Under the pieces are notes generated by a model. The model saw nothing but the letters and a program-made list of their open reading frames with translations, did no database searches and had not been told where the DNA came from. A stretch of DNA of 64,000 nucleotides, taken from positions 186,001 through 250,000 of the forward strand of contig NZ_JAHLKM010000001.1 in the NCBI RefSeq assembly GCF_024449025.1. The letters run 5' to 3'. This document shows positions 1 to 8,568 of the stretch, piece by piece; position 1 is the stretch's first letter; every line of letters starts with the position of its first letter. This stretch comes from Natronomonas aquatica. Its GTDB lineage: Archaea > Halobacteriota > Halobacteria > Halobacteriales > Haloarculaceae. A program made the translations under genes and the position numbers.

Positions 1-111
1 GAGCGGCTCCAGCCCCATCTCGAAGTCCTCGATTGGCAGTTGACGCCAGTCGTCGGTGACGACGACGGCGAACTCCTCTTCCTCCGTCGATCCGTTCGGG
101 TCCGGAGTCAT
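1..111 (-). CDS. N-terminal fragment, probable D-2-hydroxyacid dehydrogenase
   Basis: Only the first 37 codons lie in the window; the gene runs off the left edge. The peptide starts with a short acidic stretch and then reads AVVVTDDWRQLPIEDFE. This resembles the first beta strand of the substrate domain of CtBP/SerA-type hydroxyacid dehydrogenases and resembles the opening of the complete family member at 13999-14970 (ILVTDQIYGELDIERE). It follows the HpcH/HpaI aldolase on the same strand after about 78 nt, so it is probably the third gene of a leftward operon with that aldolase and a Gfo/Idh dehydrogenase. The family call rests on a short match and could be wrong. Confidence 0.45.
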   Translation of the reverse strand, partial: MTPDPNGSTEEEEFAVVVTDDWRQLPIEDFEMGLEPL

Positions 112-189
112 AGATACCCGTGTTCGGTCTCACAAATATACTTTGCTACGGGGGACCGAACCGGAGCAGCCGGCCCGAAAGCGGTGGGG

Positions 190-963
190 CTACTCGTACT
201 GTCGGATCCGATCGCCGAAGGCGTGCCGAACGGCGCCGAGTTCGTCGCCGACCAGGAGCATCCGGTAGCCGGCCTCGACGGCCGCTTCGATCGCGTCGGG
301 GTCCATCCCGACGGCCCGTCCGTACGGGACGCCGGCGGCGTCGGCGGTCTCCCGGTAGGTTTCGATCGCGTCCTGAACCGCCGGATCGTCGGGCATCGCC
401 CCCATCGACACCGACAGGTCCTGATGGCCGAGGAGGACGAACCCGAGTTCGGGAACCGAGAGGATCTCATCGAGATTCTCGATCGCGGTGTGGTTCTCGA
501 TGTTCACGCCGACCGATACGGACCGGTCTTCCCGACGTCGGTAGTCGGCCGAGATGTCCTCGCCCCAGTAGTTGGCGCGACCGATACCCACGCCCCGTTC
601 GCCCGGCCCGTCGTCGTAGTCGAACCGTGAGGCTTTCACCACCCGCTTGACCTCCGAGGCGGTTTCGACGCGCGGGACGACGACGTTGCGGACGCCCGCA
701 TCGAGCACCTTCCGGACGACGGCCGGCTCGCTCGATGTGACCCGGACGACGAGTTCGGTCCCGCCGACCGCCGCCGCACGGACGAGGTCCTCCATCGCGG
801 TGCTGTCGGTCGGGCTGATCCCGCTGTGTTCGAGATCGAGCCAGACGAAATCGAGCCCGACCCGACCGTAGGTCTCGACGATCGTCGGCGAACAGGTTAT
901 TGCGCCCGGCCCGAGCTGGGGAACGCCGGCTTCGAGTCCGTCCTGAAACGTGTTGTCTGTCAT
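190..963 (-). CDS. HpcH/HpaI family aldolase
   Basis: 257 residues, the usual length for class II (metal-dependent) 2-keto-3-deoxy acid aldolases of the HpcH/HpaI family. These cleave 2-keto-3-deoxy sugar acids to pyruvate and an aldehyde. Visible family marks are D43-L-E-H46 near the first loop, R74 in VVRV, the VVVPRVETASEV segment at 94-105, the metal-ligand glutamate E156 in NIENH and the second ligand D182 in HQDLS. The gene starts 16 nt after the stop of the Gfo/Idh oxidoreductase, so the two are co-transcribed. A second family member lies at 15538-16296. Substrate is unknown; the neighbourhood of dehydratases suggests a sugar acid. Confidence 0.88.
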   Translation of the reverse strand: MTDNTFQDGLEAGVPQLGPGAITCSPTIVETYGRVGLDFVWLDLEHSGISPTDSTAMEDLVRAAAVGGTELVVRVTSSEPAVVRKVLDAGVRNVVVPRVETASEVKRVVKASRFDYDDGPGERGVGIGRANYWGEDISADYRRREDRSVSVGVNIENHTAIENLDEILSVPELGFVLLGHQDLSVSMGAMPDDPAVQDAIETYRETADAAGVPYGRAVGMDPDAIEAAVEAGYRMLLVGDELGAVRHAFGDRIRQYE

Positions 964-979
964 GGTTTGATGAGTGTGG

Positions 980-2077
980 TTACCAGGATGTGATTTCGAC
1001 GTCCCGGAGGGGTCGCTCCAGTGGAACCGTCACCTGACCGGAGGTGTAATGGGAGAGATAGAACCCGACGATGATCTCCAGGGACCGCATCGCCTCCCGG
1101 CCCGTGGAGTCGTTCTCCGCCCGTCCCTCGAGGACGTCGACGATGTGCTCGGCCGCGTTCGCGAAGGCGCGCTCGTAGTCGTCGTCCCACGTCCAGGAGC
1201 CCTCGATTCCCTCCAGCGAGCGTTCGACGTGCTCGCCGTCCTCGAGCGCCCAGTAGCGCCACTCGCCGTCGTCGTTGTTCATGTAGAGTTTCCCCTCGGA
1301 GCCGATGAAGTTCAGGTTCATCGAGGAGTCCTCGCGGGGCATCGTACAGTCGACCGTCGCGAAGGTGCCGTCGTCCATGACGACGAACCCGCCGCCGCCG
1401 GAGTCGTCGACGTCGGTGTCCGCCTCCAGGGCGTCGACGGCCTCGTTCTCGCCGGTGATGTAGCCGCTGATGCGCTCGGCGCGAGCGTCGAGCAGGTACA
1501 CCAGCGTATCAAGCAGGTGCGTCGAGTTCCGGAGCAGTTCCATCCGGAACTGGGTGCTCACCGAGTGGACCTCCCCGAGGATGTTCTCCTCGTGGACCAG
1601 TTCGCGGAGCTGTCGGAGCTTGTCGGTAAAGCGGAACGAGTGGTTCACGAGCAGTTCGATCCCTTCCCGATCGCAGGTGTCGATCATCGCTTCGGCGTCG
1701 CCGACGGCCGAGGCGACCGGCTTTTCACACCAGATCAGGTCGGGGGACGACGCCGATTCCGCGGTATCGATGACGTGATCGGCGTGGAGAAAGGAGGGAG
1801 TACACACCGAGACGACGTCGAGGTCCTCCGCCGAGAGCATCGCCTCGTGGCCGACGTACTGCCGGGAGTCGGGGATTTCCCACGCCTCGCCGAAGCGGGC
1901 CAGTTTCTCCTCGTCGATGTCGGCGATCGCCACCAGTTCGATACCGTCGGCGGCGTCGTAGCCGCCGGCGTGGCTCGCCTCGATCTTCTCCGAGCCGATC
2001 TGTTCCTCGTCGTGCATGCCGAGAAGACCCATCCCGGCGACGCCTCCGGTTCCGATGATGCCTGCTTTGTAAGTCAT
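980..2077 (-). CDS. Gfo/Idh/MocA family NAD(P)-dependent oxidoreductase
   Basis: 365 residues from the chosen ATG; the open frame extends 54 codons upstream, but the Rossmann fold begins immediately after this start. N-terminal GIIGTGGVAG (6-15) is the nucleotide-binding loop. VCTPS (91-95) and the EKP signature (118-120) are the family marks, followed by the C-terminal alpha/beta dehydrogenase domain. Family members oxidise sugars, inositols or sugar acids. First gene of a leftward operon with an aldolase and a hydroxyacid dehydrogenase, divergent from the TRAP transporter genes, which suggests it supplies an oxidised sugar intermediate for dehydration and aldol cleavage. The substrate cannot be read from sequence. 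Confidence 0.88.
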   Translation of the reverse strand: MTYKAGIIGTGGVAGMGLLGMHDEEQIGSEKIEASHAGGYDAADGIELVAIADIDEEKLARFGEAWEIPDSRQYVGHEAMLSAEDLDVVSVCTPSFLHADHVIDTAESASSPDLIWCEKPVASAVGDAEAMIDTCDREGIELLVNHSFRFTDKLRQLRELVHEENILGEVHSVSTQFRMELLRNSTHLLDTLVYLLDARAERISGYITGENEAVDALEADTDVDDSGGGGFVVMDDGTFATVDCTMPREDSSMNLNFIGSEGKLYMNNDDGEWRYWALEDGEHVERSLEGIEGSWTWDDDYERAFANAAEHIVDVLEGRAENDSTGREAMRSLEIIVGFYLSHYTSGQVTVPLERPLRDVEITSW

Positions 2078-2310
2078 GGTTAGATTGGCGCGTATCGTCG
2101 AAACGACCGACCCACGGCGGGCCGTGATCGGCGCACCGTGACCGGTCCGTATCGCGACGCGTACGCGGCCCGATTCACCCTGGAGCGGTTTTAAGTTACT
2201 GGTCAATGGAGGAGCGCGCACGAGCGGAAAACCAGTCAAAAACCGCGTACAACAGAGGGGGTGTCGAATATATCCCGCATATTGTTAATGGAAATATATC
2301 AAAAACAGGC

Positions 2311-2326
2311 AGATAGGTCACTATCT
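2311..2326. repeat. Inverted repeat upstream of dctP (candidate operator)
   Basis: AGATAG-gtca-CTATCT, perfect 6-bp arms with a 4-bp spacer, about 20 bp upstream of the TATA-like box of dctP. Around it the divergent intergenic region is A+T-rich and holds near-direct repeats GAATATATC and GAAATATATC. A regulator site is inferred, not shown. Confidence 0.35.
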
Positions 2327-2344
2327 ATCAAACAGCATGGAAAA

Positions 2345-2352
2345 TTATATTA
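2345..2352 (+). promoter_or_regulatory. TATA-like box for dctP
   Basis: TTATATTA about 26 nt before the chosen ATG, in A+T-rich sequence. The spacing fits a leaderless or nearly leaderless archaeal transcript. Confidence 0.5.
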
Positions 2353-2377
2353 ATTGGGAGTCGCATACCTCGGTCGT

Positions 2378-3574
2378 ATGCCAGATCGTAGTACACGACG
2401 GCGAACCTTTCTGAAAGTAGCAGGAGCCGCAGGAGCGGCGAGCGTCCTTGCCGGCTGTACCGGCGGTAACGGTAACGGTGGCAACGGTAACGGTAACGGC
2501 AACGGCGGCAACGGTAACGGCAACGGCGGCAACGGTAACGGTAACGGCAACGGCGGCGGTGGACAGGAGGCCGTCGAGAACGTCGAAGACCTCCCGGAAC
2601 TGGAGATGACGTGGCACCACCTCGGTACCCCCGACCCCACACTCCACAACCACCGGCAGGCACTGACGTTCAAGAACTACATGGAGCAGAAATCCGGCGG
2701 GCGATTCACCGTCAACATCGCCCCCGCCGGGGAGCTCGCGGGCGACGTCGAATCGATCGAGCAGGCCCAGGCCGGCGCGATCGAGATCGTCGCCGGGATC
2801 GCCGAGGGGCACGTCGCCCCGTTCCTCCCGGACATCAACACGATGGCGATACCGTACGCGTACCCGAGCGTCGACGTCGCGAACTACGTGTGGGACAACA
2901 CCGAGTTCGGGATCGAGTTCCGGAATCACATGGAAGAGCAGATGGACGTCGTCCCGGTCGGCTGGTACGACAACGGCGGCTTCCGACACTACAGCGCCAA
3001 CGAGCCGCTGGAGGGGCCGGACTCCCTCGAAGGGCTCACCATCCGGAACATGGACATCGAGGCCCACATGGAGATCACCCGCCAGCTCGGCGCCACCCCC
3101 GAGCCGATCGACTGGACGGAGCTCTATCAGGCCCTCGATACGGGCGTCGTCGACGGCCAGGAGAACGCGATCCCGACGATCATCCTGGCTAACCTCCAGG
3201 AAGTCCAGGACTACATCATGAAGGACGGCCACGTGTTCTCGATCAACTTCGCGCTGGCCTCCGGTCAGTGGTACAACGACCTCCACCCGGCCTACCAGAC
3301 GATGGTCAACGAGGCCGCCCAGCTCGGTTCGATGCACTCCCGGATGGTCAACCGCATCCAGCGCGTCCAGCTCGAGAACACCTTCCGCAACGAGTACGAC
3401 ATCCAGATCTACGAGCCGTCGGCCAGCGAGATGGAGACGTTCAGAGAGCGGACCCAGGAACCCGTCACGCAGATCATCGAGGAGGAGGTCGACGACACCT
3501 CCTGGATCGGGATGCAGGAGGAGTCCATCACAGAGGCAGTCGAGCAGGTGGGATACAACCCCGAACTCCAGTAA
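2378..3574 (+). CDS. dctP: TRAP transporter solute-binding lipoprotein (DctP family)
   Basis: 398 residues. The twin-arginine signal RRRTFLK (7-13) is followed by a hydrophobic stretch and a lipobox ending at C27, so the protein is exported folded and lipid-anchored outside the cell. Next comes a Gly/Asn-only linker of about 35 residues, encoded by near-perfect 6-nt units. The binding domain has DctP features such as the EIARQLG-like and IDWTELYQALDTGVVDGQEN region (about 229-260), typical of carboxylate-binding TRAP proteins. The ATG was chosen because it directly precedes the Tat motif; an in-frame TTG at 2354 is less likely. dctQ and dctM follow. The ligand is probably an organic or sugar acid; its identity is unknown. 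Confidence 0.92.
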   Translation: MPDRSTRRRTFLKVAGAAGAASVLAGCTGGNGNGGNGNGNGNGGNGNGNGGNGNGNGNGGGGQEAVENVEDLPELEMTWHHLGTPDPTLHNHRQALTFKNYMEQKSGGRFTVNIAPAGELAGDVESIEQAQAGAIEIVAGIAEGHVAPFLPDINTMAIPYAYPSVDVANYVWDNTEFGIEFRNHMEEQMDVVPVGWYDNGGFRHYSANEPLEGPDSLEGLTIRNMDIEAHMEITRQLGATPEPIDWTELYQALDTGVVDGQENAIPTIILANLQEVQDYIMKDGHVFSINFALASGQWYNDLHPAYQTMVNEAAQLGSMHSRMVNRIQRVQLENTFRNEYDIQIYEPSASEMETFRERTQEPVTQIIEEEVDDTSWIGMQEESITEAVEQVGYNPELQ

Positions 3575-3649
3575 CGGCTGGATAGATCGTAGCCCACCGA
3601 AATATAATCATATTTGTATGATGTACGAATACACCCGACAGACAGAGCT

Positions 3650-4321
3650 ATGTTAGCCATTTCCGCAACCACCGCAAAGTATATCGATCGAGCTCTCGCA
3701 CCGATAGGTAACGCCGCGCGTACGGTGTTCGACCGTTTCGATTACGTCTTCGAACGCTGGTTCAAGGCGATGGACCTGCTCGCGCGAGGGCTCTGGGCGA
3801 TCGCGATGGCGCTGATGATCATACTCGTGTTGACGATCGCGGGACAGGTCGTGTCCCGATACGTGTTCAATTGGGTCCCTCCGTGGGGAGGTGAGCTCGG
3901 CCGGACGCTTGCGATCTGGATGTCGCTTTTGCTTTTGCCCCCACTGGTGTGGACCGATAGAAACCTCCAAGTCGAGTTCGTCATCGAGAAGCTCTCGGTG
4001 CGGATGCGGCGGCGCATCCGGACGCTCCAGTTGCTTCTCATCACCGCGTTCGGGGCCGTGTACACCTACTACGGATGGGCGTACGCGACGACGGCAGGGT
4101 TCCGATCCGTGTCGACGTCGCTACACCGCATATTCGAGCCGATATTCGGCAGCGGATTCGACCTCGACATGTTCTATATATACCTGATCCTGCCGCTCAG
4201 CGGCGTGTTATTCGTGATAATGTGCATCTCAAAGCTCGTTCAGATCAACTACAACCCAACCCAGCTCGAAGAGGACTATAGTGAACGGTACGGCGCCGTG
4301 GAGATCGAGGAGGAAGACTAA
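3650..4321 (+). CDS. dctQ: TRAP transporter small permease subunit (DctQ family)
   Basis: 223 residues with four hydrophobic segments (about 45-68, 84-102, 125-145 and 172-192) and the DctQ-like signature WGGELGRTLAIW before the second helix. The small subunit pairs with DctM in the membrane. An upstream in-frame TTG at 3614 would add 12 polar residues; the ATG is preferred. About 75 nt separate it from dctP, and dctM begins one base after its stop, indicating one transcript and coupled translation. The C-terminal tail is acidic (EIEEED), as usual in haloarchaea. Confidence 0.88.
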   Translation: MLAISATTAKYIDRALAPIGNAARTVFDRFDYVFERWFKAMDLLARGLWAIAMALMIILVLTIAGQVVSRYVFNWVPPWGGELGRTLAIWMSLLLLPPLVWTDRNLQVEFVIEKLSVRMRRRIRTLQLLLITAFGAVYTYYGWAYATTAGFRSVSTSLHRIFEPIFGSGFDLDMFYIYLILPLSGVLFVIMCISKLVQINYNPTQLEEDYSERYGAVEIEEED

Positions 4322-4322
4322 T

Positions 4323-5621
4323 ATGGTGTCCACAATGGCCACAGCAGGGATACTCGCGGCCCTGCTTTTGGTGTTCATCTTCTCCCGCGTGGAGATCGGG
4401 TTCGCGATCGGGATGATCGGATTCCTGTTCCTGGTATTCGTCGATCAGAATCTGACGATCGGTATCTCCCGCGCGTACGGCGGCCTGGACAAGTTCGTAC
4501 TGCTTGCGATTCCGTTCTTCCTCTTGGCGGGTGAACTGGTCAACAAATCCGGCATCACCGACCGCCTCATCCGGACGGCGAACGTGACTGTCGGCCGGTT
4601 CCGGGGCGGGCTCGCACAGGGGAACATCGTCGCCAGCCTGCTGTTCTCGGGACTGACGGGCGCGGCCGTCGCCGACGTGGCCGCGCTCGGGTCGATCTTC
4701 GTCCCGGCAATGGCCGACGAAGGGTACGACCGGGACTTCAGCGCGGCCGTCACCGCAGCGTCCTCGCTGGTCGGCCCGATCATCCCCCCGAGCATCATTA
4801 TCGTCATCTACGGTGCGGTGACACAGACGTCGATCGGTGGGATGTTCGCGGCGGCGGTCGTTCCCGGCATCCTGCTGAGCCTGTCGCTCATGGTTCTCGT
4901 CGCGATCATGGCGGTGCGGTACGACCTCCCCCGGTACGAGGTCGAGGTCGACCGGAAGGAGTACCCGATGTTGCTCGGCCACTCGCTCCTAGCGATGACC
5001 ATGCCGGCAATCATCCTGATCGGGATCACAGGCGGATACATGACGCCAACGGAAGCGGCAGCGGCCGCCTCGGGATACGCGTTCTTCCTCGGTGTCGTCG
5101 TCTATCGGTCGTTGAGCCTCAACGGGATGTATCTAGCGCTCAGAGAGGCGATGGAGCGGTCGGCACAGCTGTACATCATCATCGGATTCGCCAGCATCCT
5201 CACGTGGGTGCTCGCCCGTTCGGGGGTCACCGACACGCTCATCGGTGCGATCCAGGGGCTGGGTCTGGGTCCGCTCGGGTTCATGCTCGTCATCTCGCTT
5301 CTGCTCTTGTTCGTCGGGACCTGGCTCGAGATCGGCGCCGCGGCGATCATGCTGGGGCCGACGATCGCCGAGATGTCATCGACGCTCGGGATCCACCCCT
5401 TCCAGTTCGGGATCATGTTCATCGTGACGTTGAATTTCGGGCTGATCACCCCGCCGGTCGGCATCTGTCTGTTCGCCGCCTCCAGCGTCTCGGAGGTCCC
5501 GGTCTGGCCGATCGCAAAGCAGATCGTCCCGTTCTTCATCGTCGACATCATCGTACTGTTGCTGTTGATCAACATCCCGGAACTGACGCTTTGGTTCCCG
5601 CGGGCGACCGGCTTCATCTGA
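4323..5621 (+). CDS. dctM: TRAP transporter large permease subunit (DctM family)
   Basis: 432 residues, almost entirely hydrophobic with about 12 transmembrane stretches. It has DctM-typical segments: FFLLAGELVNKSGIT near 70-85, SLVGPIIPPSII near 155 and NFGLITPPVGICLF near 375. This is the ion-coupled transport subunit of the TRAP system. The ATG one base after the dctQ stop was chosen; the open frame reaches further back into dctQ but without hydrophobic sequence. Tandem T-runs follow the stop after about 20 nt and probably end the dctPQM transcript. Confidence 0.93.
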   Translation: MVSTMATAGILAALLLVFIFSRVEIGFAIGMIGFLFLVFVDQNLTIGISRAYGGLDKFVLLAIPFFLLAGELVNKSGITDRLIRTANVTVGRFRGGLAQGNIVASLLFSGLTGAAVADVAALGSIFVPAMADEGYDRDFSAAVTAASSLVGPIIPPSIIIVIYGAVTQTSIGGMFAAAVVPGILLSLSLMVLVAIMAVRYDLPRYEVEVDRKEYPMLLGHSLLAMTMPAIILIGITGGYMTPTEAAAAASGYAFFLGVVVYRSLSLNGMYLALREAMERSAQLYIIIGFASILTWVLARSGVTDTLIGAIQGLGLGPLGFMLVISLLLLFVGTWLEIGAAAIMLGPTIAEMSSTLGIHPFQFGIMFIVTLNFGLITPPVGICLFAASSVSEVPVWPIAKQIVPFFIVDIIVLLLLINIPELTLWFPRATGFI

Positions 5622-5640
5622 TCTGACCGGTCCGTCCCCC

Positions 5641-5662
5641 TTTTTTCGCGGTTCGATTTTTT
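5641..5662 (+). terminator. Oligo-T terminator after dctPQM
   Basis: Two six-T runs (5641-5646 and 5657-5662) separated by ten bases, just after the palindrome GACCGGTC and about 20 nt after the dctM stop. Archaeal RNA polymerase stops at such T-runs. The next gene starts about 150 nt later. Confidence 0.6.
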
Positions 5663-5815
5663 CACGAGAACGGCCGATCCGTCGCGGACCCGACCGACCA
5701 AAAGCAGCCGGACCGTGGCCACCCCGGCCGTGTCGCCGTCGGACGATGAGCCCCGCCCCCACGGGAGGGTACCGGGGATCGAAACGAACACAAACCCTCC
5801 TCACCAACCGGCGGT

Positions 5816-7216
5816 ATGGTAACACAGGACGCGACGCCGGGTACGTACGACTTCCTCACCGACCTGCTCGACGACGAGCAGCTCGCACTCGAAGAGAGCG
5901 TCCGCGAACAGTTCGCCGCCGACGCCAGCCCCCACGAGGACCACCTCCCCGAGGTCGTCGTCTGGCCCCACACGACGGCGGAGGTCTCGGCGATCCTCGA
6001 GGCGGCCCACGAGCGCGAGATTCCGGTGACGCCCTGGAGCGGGGGCACCGGGGTCGAGGGGAACGCGATCCCGACCGAGGGCGGGATCGTGCTGAACACC
6101 TACGAGATGGAGTCGATCTCGGTTCGGCCGGACGACCTGCAGGCGGTCGTCGGCCCCGGCGTCGTCTACGACGATTTGAACGAACACCTCGCCCGGTACG
6201 GGCTCCGGTTCGCGCCGGGGATCTCCTCGGGCGATGCGGCGACGATCGGCGGGATGATCGCGACCAACGCCAGCGGGATCAACGCGGTCGGGTACGGGGA
6301 GACCCGCGATCACGTCCTGCGGCTGGAGGTCGTCCTCCCGGACGGGCGGACGATCGAGTGCGGTCGCGACGTGATCAAGACCTCCGCGGGCTACAGCCTC
6401 AAGGACCTCTTCGTCGGCAGCGAGGGGACCCTCGGGGTCGTCACCGGGGCGACGCTGTCGCTTTCCGGGATCCCCGAACGGAAGCGGGCGGCGCTCGTCA
6501 CGTTCCCGACGCCACAGGAGGCAAGCAGCGCGGTCTCGGAGATCATCCGGTTCGGGCTCGAACCCGGCGCGATGGAGTTCATCGACAAGCAGTCGGTCGA
6601 ACTCGTCAACGACTACCGCGGAGAGGAGGTGTTCCCGGTCGAGCCGCTTTTGATAATCGAACTGCACGGCAACAACAGCGGGATCGACGAGGACGTCGAG
6701 TTCGTAAAGGAGATCTGTGAGGACAACGGCGCCAACGAGTGGCTCAGCCGCTCCGGCGAGGAGATGGAGGATATCTGGAGCGCCAGAGACGACGCCCTCT
6801 CGGCGTCGCGGGCGTACCGGGAGAACTACCAACCCGCGTTCATCGGCGACGTCGTCGTCCCGATCTCGAAGTACCCGGAGATCGTCGAGGCGGTCGGACG
6901 CGTCGCCGACGACGTGGGCGTGTTCACGCCGATGGTGGGCCACGCGGGCGACGGGAACCTCCATTATCTCCCGATCGTCGACCCCGACGAGGAGGGGGCG
7001 ATGGAGCGCGCGAACGAGGTCAACGAGCGGGTCGTCGAGACCGCGATCGGGATGGGCGGGACTGCGACCGGCGAACACGGCGTCGGCATCGGCAAACGGA
7101 AGTTCATGTCCACAGAGCACGCCGAAGCCGTCGACGTCATGGCCGATATCAAGGAAGCGATCGACCCGACCGGCATCATGAACCCCGGGAAGGTGCTGCC
7201 CGACCGCGAGGGATAG
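5816..7216 (+). CDS. FAD-binding oxidoreductase, GlcD / D-lactate dehydrogenase type
   Basis: 466 residues, the standard size for this family. The N-terminal PCMH-type FAD domain carries PWSGGTGVEG (73-82) and ATIGGMIATNASG. The C-terminal domain carries GHAGDGNLH (375-383), GEHGVG (419-424) and the terminal NPGK. Relatives oxidise D-lactate, glycolate or other 2-hydroxy acids with an external electron acceptor. Coming after the TRAP transporter and among sugar-acid enzymes, it may oxidise glycolate or lactate arising from the aldolase step or imported by the transporter. No iron-sulfur partner gene is adjacent. Confidence 0.88.
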   Translation: MVTQDATPGTYDFLTDLLDDEQLALEESVREQFAADASPHEDHLPEVVVWPHTTAEVSAILEAAHEREIPVTPWSGGTGVEGNAIPTEGGIVLNTYEMESISVRPDDLQAVVGPGVVYDDLNEHLARYGLRFAPGISSGDAATIGGMIATNASGINAVGYGETRDHVLRLEVVLPDGRTIECGRDVIKTSAGYSLKDLFVGSEGTLGVVTGATLSLSGIPERKRAALVTFPTPQEASSAVSEIIRFGLEPGAMEFIDKQSVELVNDYRGEEVFPVEPLLIIELHGNNSGIDEDVEFVKEICEDNGANEWLSRSGEEMEDIWSARDDALSASRAYRENYQPAFIGDVVVPISKYPEIVEAVGRVADDVGVFTPMVGHAGDGNLHYLPIVDPDEEGAMERANEVNERVVETAIGMGGTATGEHGVGIGKRKFMSTEHAEAVDVMADIKEAIDPTGIMNPGKVLPDREG

Positions 7217-7237
7217 CGCTCCGTCTATCCGAACCGG

Positions 7238-8347
7238 TCACTCGACGCCGTACTCGCTTTTGATCCGGTCGGGAATCTCGACGCCGAGCCCCGGCTCGGT
7301 CGGGAGTTCGATCCGACACTCCTCGTCGAGTTCGGGCGGCGAGACGAAAAGCGACTCGTACAGCGGGTAGTCGGTGACGTCGTACTCGATCCACCGGCAG
7401 GCGGGCGAGGAGAGGACGAGATGGATCGTCGCGGCGAGGCCGACGCCCGTCGTGTAGCTGTGGGGGGTGACGACCGTCTCGAACGCTTCGCCGAGGGCAC
7501 AGATCTTCTGTGTCTCGGTGATCCCGCCACAGCGCATGGCGTCCGGCATCGCGTAGTCGATCGCCCCCTCCCGGAACAACTCGAGAAAGCCCCACTTCGT
7601 GTACTCGTTTTCGCCGGTCGCGATCGGCACCGAAAGCGCCTCGCGGAGTTCGGCGTGTCCCTCGACGTCGTACGGCGAGAGCGGCTCCTCGTACCAGTAG
7701 ACGTCCTCCTCGGCGAGCATCCGCCCGACGCGGCGGGCCTCGGGCGGTTCGTACCCGCAGTTCATATCCACCATCAGTTCGGCGTCGCCGATGGCGTCCT
7801 GGATCGCCCGCACGCGCTCGCGGTCGGCCTCAAGGCCGCGACCCAGGTGCGTCTTGACCGCCGTGAACCCCTCCTCGACGTATCCGGCGGCCGTCTCCGC
7901 CATCGCGTCCGGATCGTCCCAAAAGAGGTCCGAGGCGTAGGCCCGCGGTCGCCGATCGCCGTGCGCGTTGCCGCCGAGCAGTCGGTACACCGGCTCGTCG
8001 TGGTGTTTCCCGAGGAGGTCCCACAGCGCGAGGTCGACGCCGCTGGCCGCGGAGATGCCCGGTCCTTTCTGGTCCCAGTAGGTGTTTTTCGTCACCATCT
8101 CGGCCCAGATCGACTCGATGTCGCGGGGGTCCATCCCGAGGAGCTTCGGGCGGTACTTCTCCTCGATGACGGTTTCGATGATCGACGCGTTGGGGCCGTA
8201 CCCCTCGCCGATACCGGTCAGCCCGGTGTCGGTCTCGACGACCACGAGCGCGGCCGGCCGAGTCGAGGACGACCGCCCGCGGGAGATCCCGCTTGCTTCC
8301 TCGAATTCGACCCGGAACTTCTCGACGGAGACGTCAGTAATCTCCAT
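7238..8347 (-). CDS. Enolase-superfamily (mandelate racemase/muconate lactonizing) enzyme
   Basis: 369 residues. Barrel-domain residues expected of a sugar-acid dehydratase or lactone-forming enzyme are present: K165-T-H167 at the end of strand two, metal ligands D194 (VDMN), E220 (YEE) and E246 (TGE), and the general base H296 in TPHSY. The ATG at MEITDV was chosen because a minus-strand TTTTATT box lies about 25 nt upstream, indicating a leaderless start. It converges on the FAD oxidoreductase. One of three superfamily members of this type within 7 kb. Substrate unknown. Confidence 0.87.
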   Translation of the reverse strand: MEITDVSVEKFRVEFEEASGISRGRSSSTRPAALVVVETDTGLTGIGEGYGPNASIIETVIEEKYRPKLLGMDPRDIESIWAEMVTKNTYWDQKGPGISAASGVDLALWDLLGKHHDEPVYRLLGGNAHGDRRPRAYASDLFWDDPDAMAETAAGYVEEGFTAVKTHLGRGLEADRERVRAIQDAIGDAELMVDMNCGYEPPEARRVGRMLAEEDVYWYEEPLSPYDVEGHAELREALSVPIATGENEYTKWGFLELFREGAIDYAMPDAMRCGGITETQKICALGEAFETVVTPHSYTTGVGLAATIHLVLSSPACRWIEYDVTDYPLYESLFVSPPELDEECRIELPTEPGLGVEIPDRIKSEYGVE

Positions 8348-8371
8348 GGGATCGGGTACATCCGACCGAGG

Positions 8372-8378
8372 AATAAAA
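8372..8378 (-). promoter_or_regulatory. TATA-like box for the 7238-8347 gene
   Basis: TTTTATT on the minus strand, 25 nt from the ATG, consistent with leaderless transcription. Confidence 0.45.
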
Positions 8379-8537
8379 CGTCGGGTCACGGCACGGGCGG
8401 GCGAGGTAGCCCAAGCGAACCGACGGGGTGTCCCTCACGGTTCCGCCGATCGAACGACGGACCGACCCCGTCGATGTAAGTCTCATTTTTTGCCGGTTGA
8501 AGCCGTATATCGGTGAGACTCGCGCACGTTAGGAATA

Positions 8538-8546
8538 GATATATAT
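8538..8546 (+). promoter_or_regulatory. TATA-like box for the solute-binding lipoprotein quartet
   Basis: GATATATAT followed by GTTT, about 25 nt before the ATG at 8569. It supports this start rather than the earlier in-frame ATG at 8545, which lies inside the predicted transcription start zone. Confidence 0.5.
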
Positions 8547-8568
8547 GTTTTTGAAACAATTATACCGT

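Noticed and set aside
974-2083. 369-codon plus-strand ORF opposite the Gfo/Idh gene
   Set aside because: Complement of a strongly supported gene; sequence is Val/Asp/Arg-rich as expected of antisense frames in GC-rich DNA.
2463-2555. Tandem 6-nt repeats in dctP considered as a CRISPR or minisatellite
   Set aside because: They encode an in-frame Gly/Asn linker after the lipobox; no spacers and no separate function are seen.
3614-3649. Upstream TTG start for dctQ
   Set aside because: Adds a polar 12-residue leader of no DctQ character; the ATG at 3650 is preferred.
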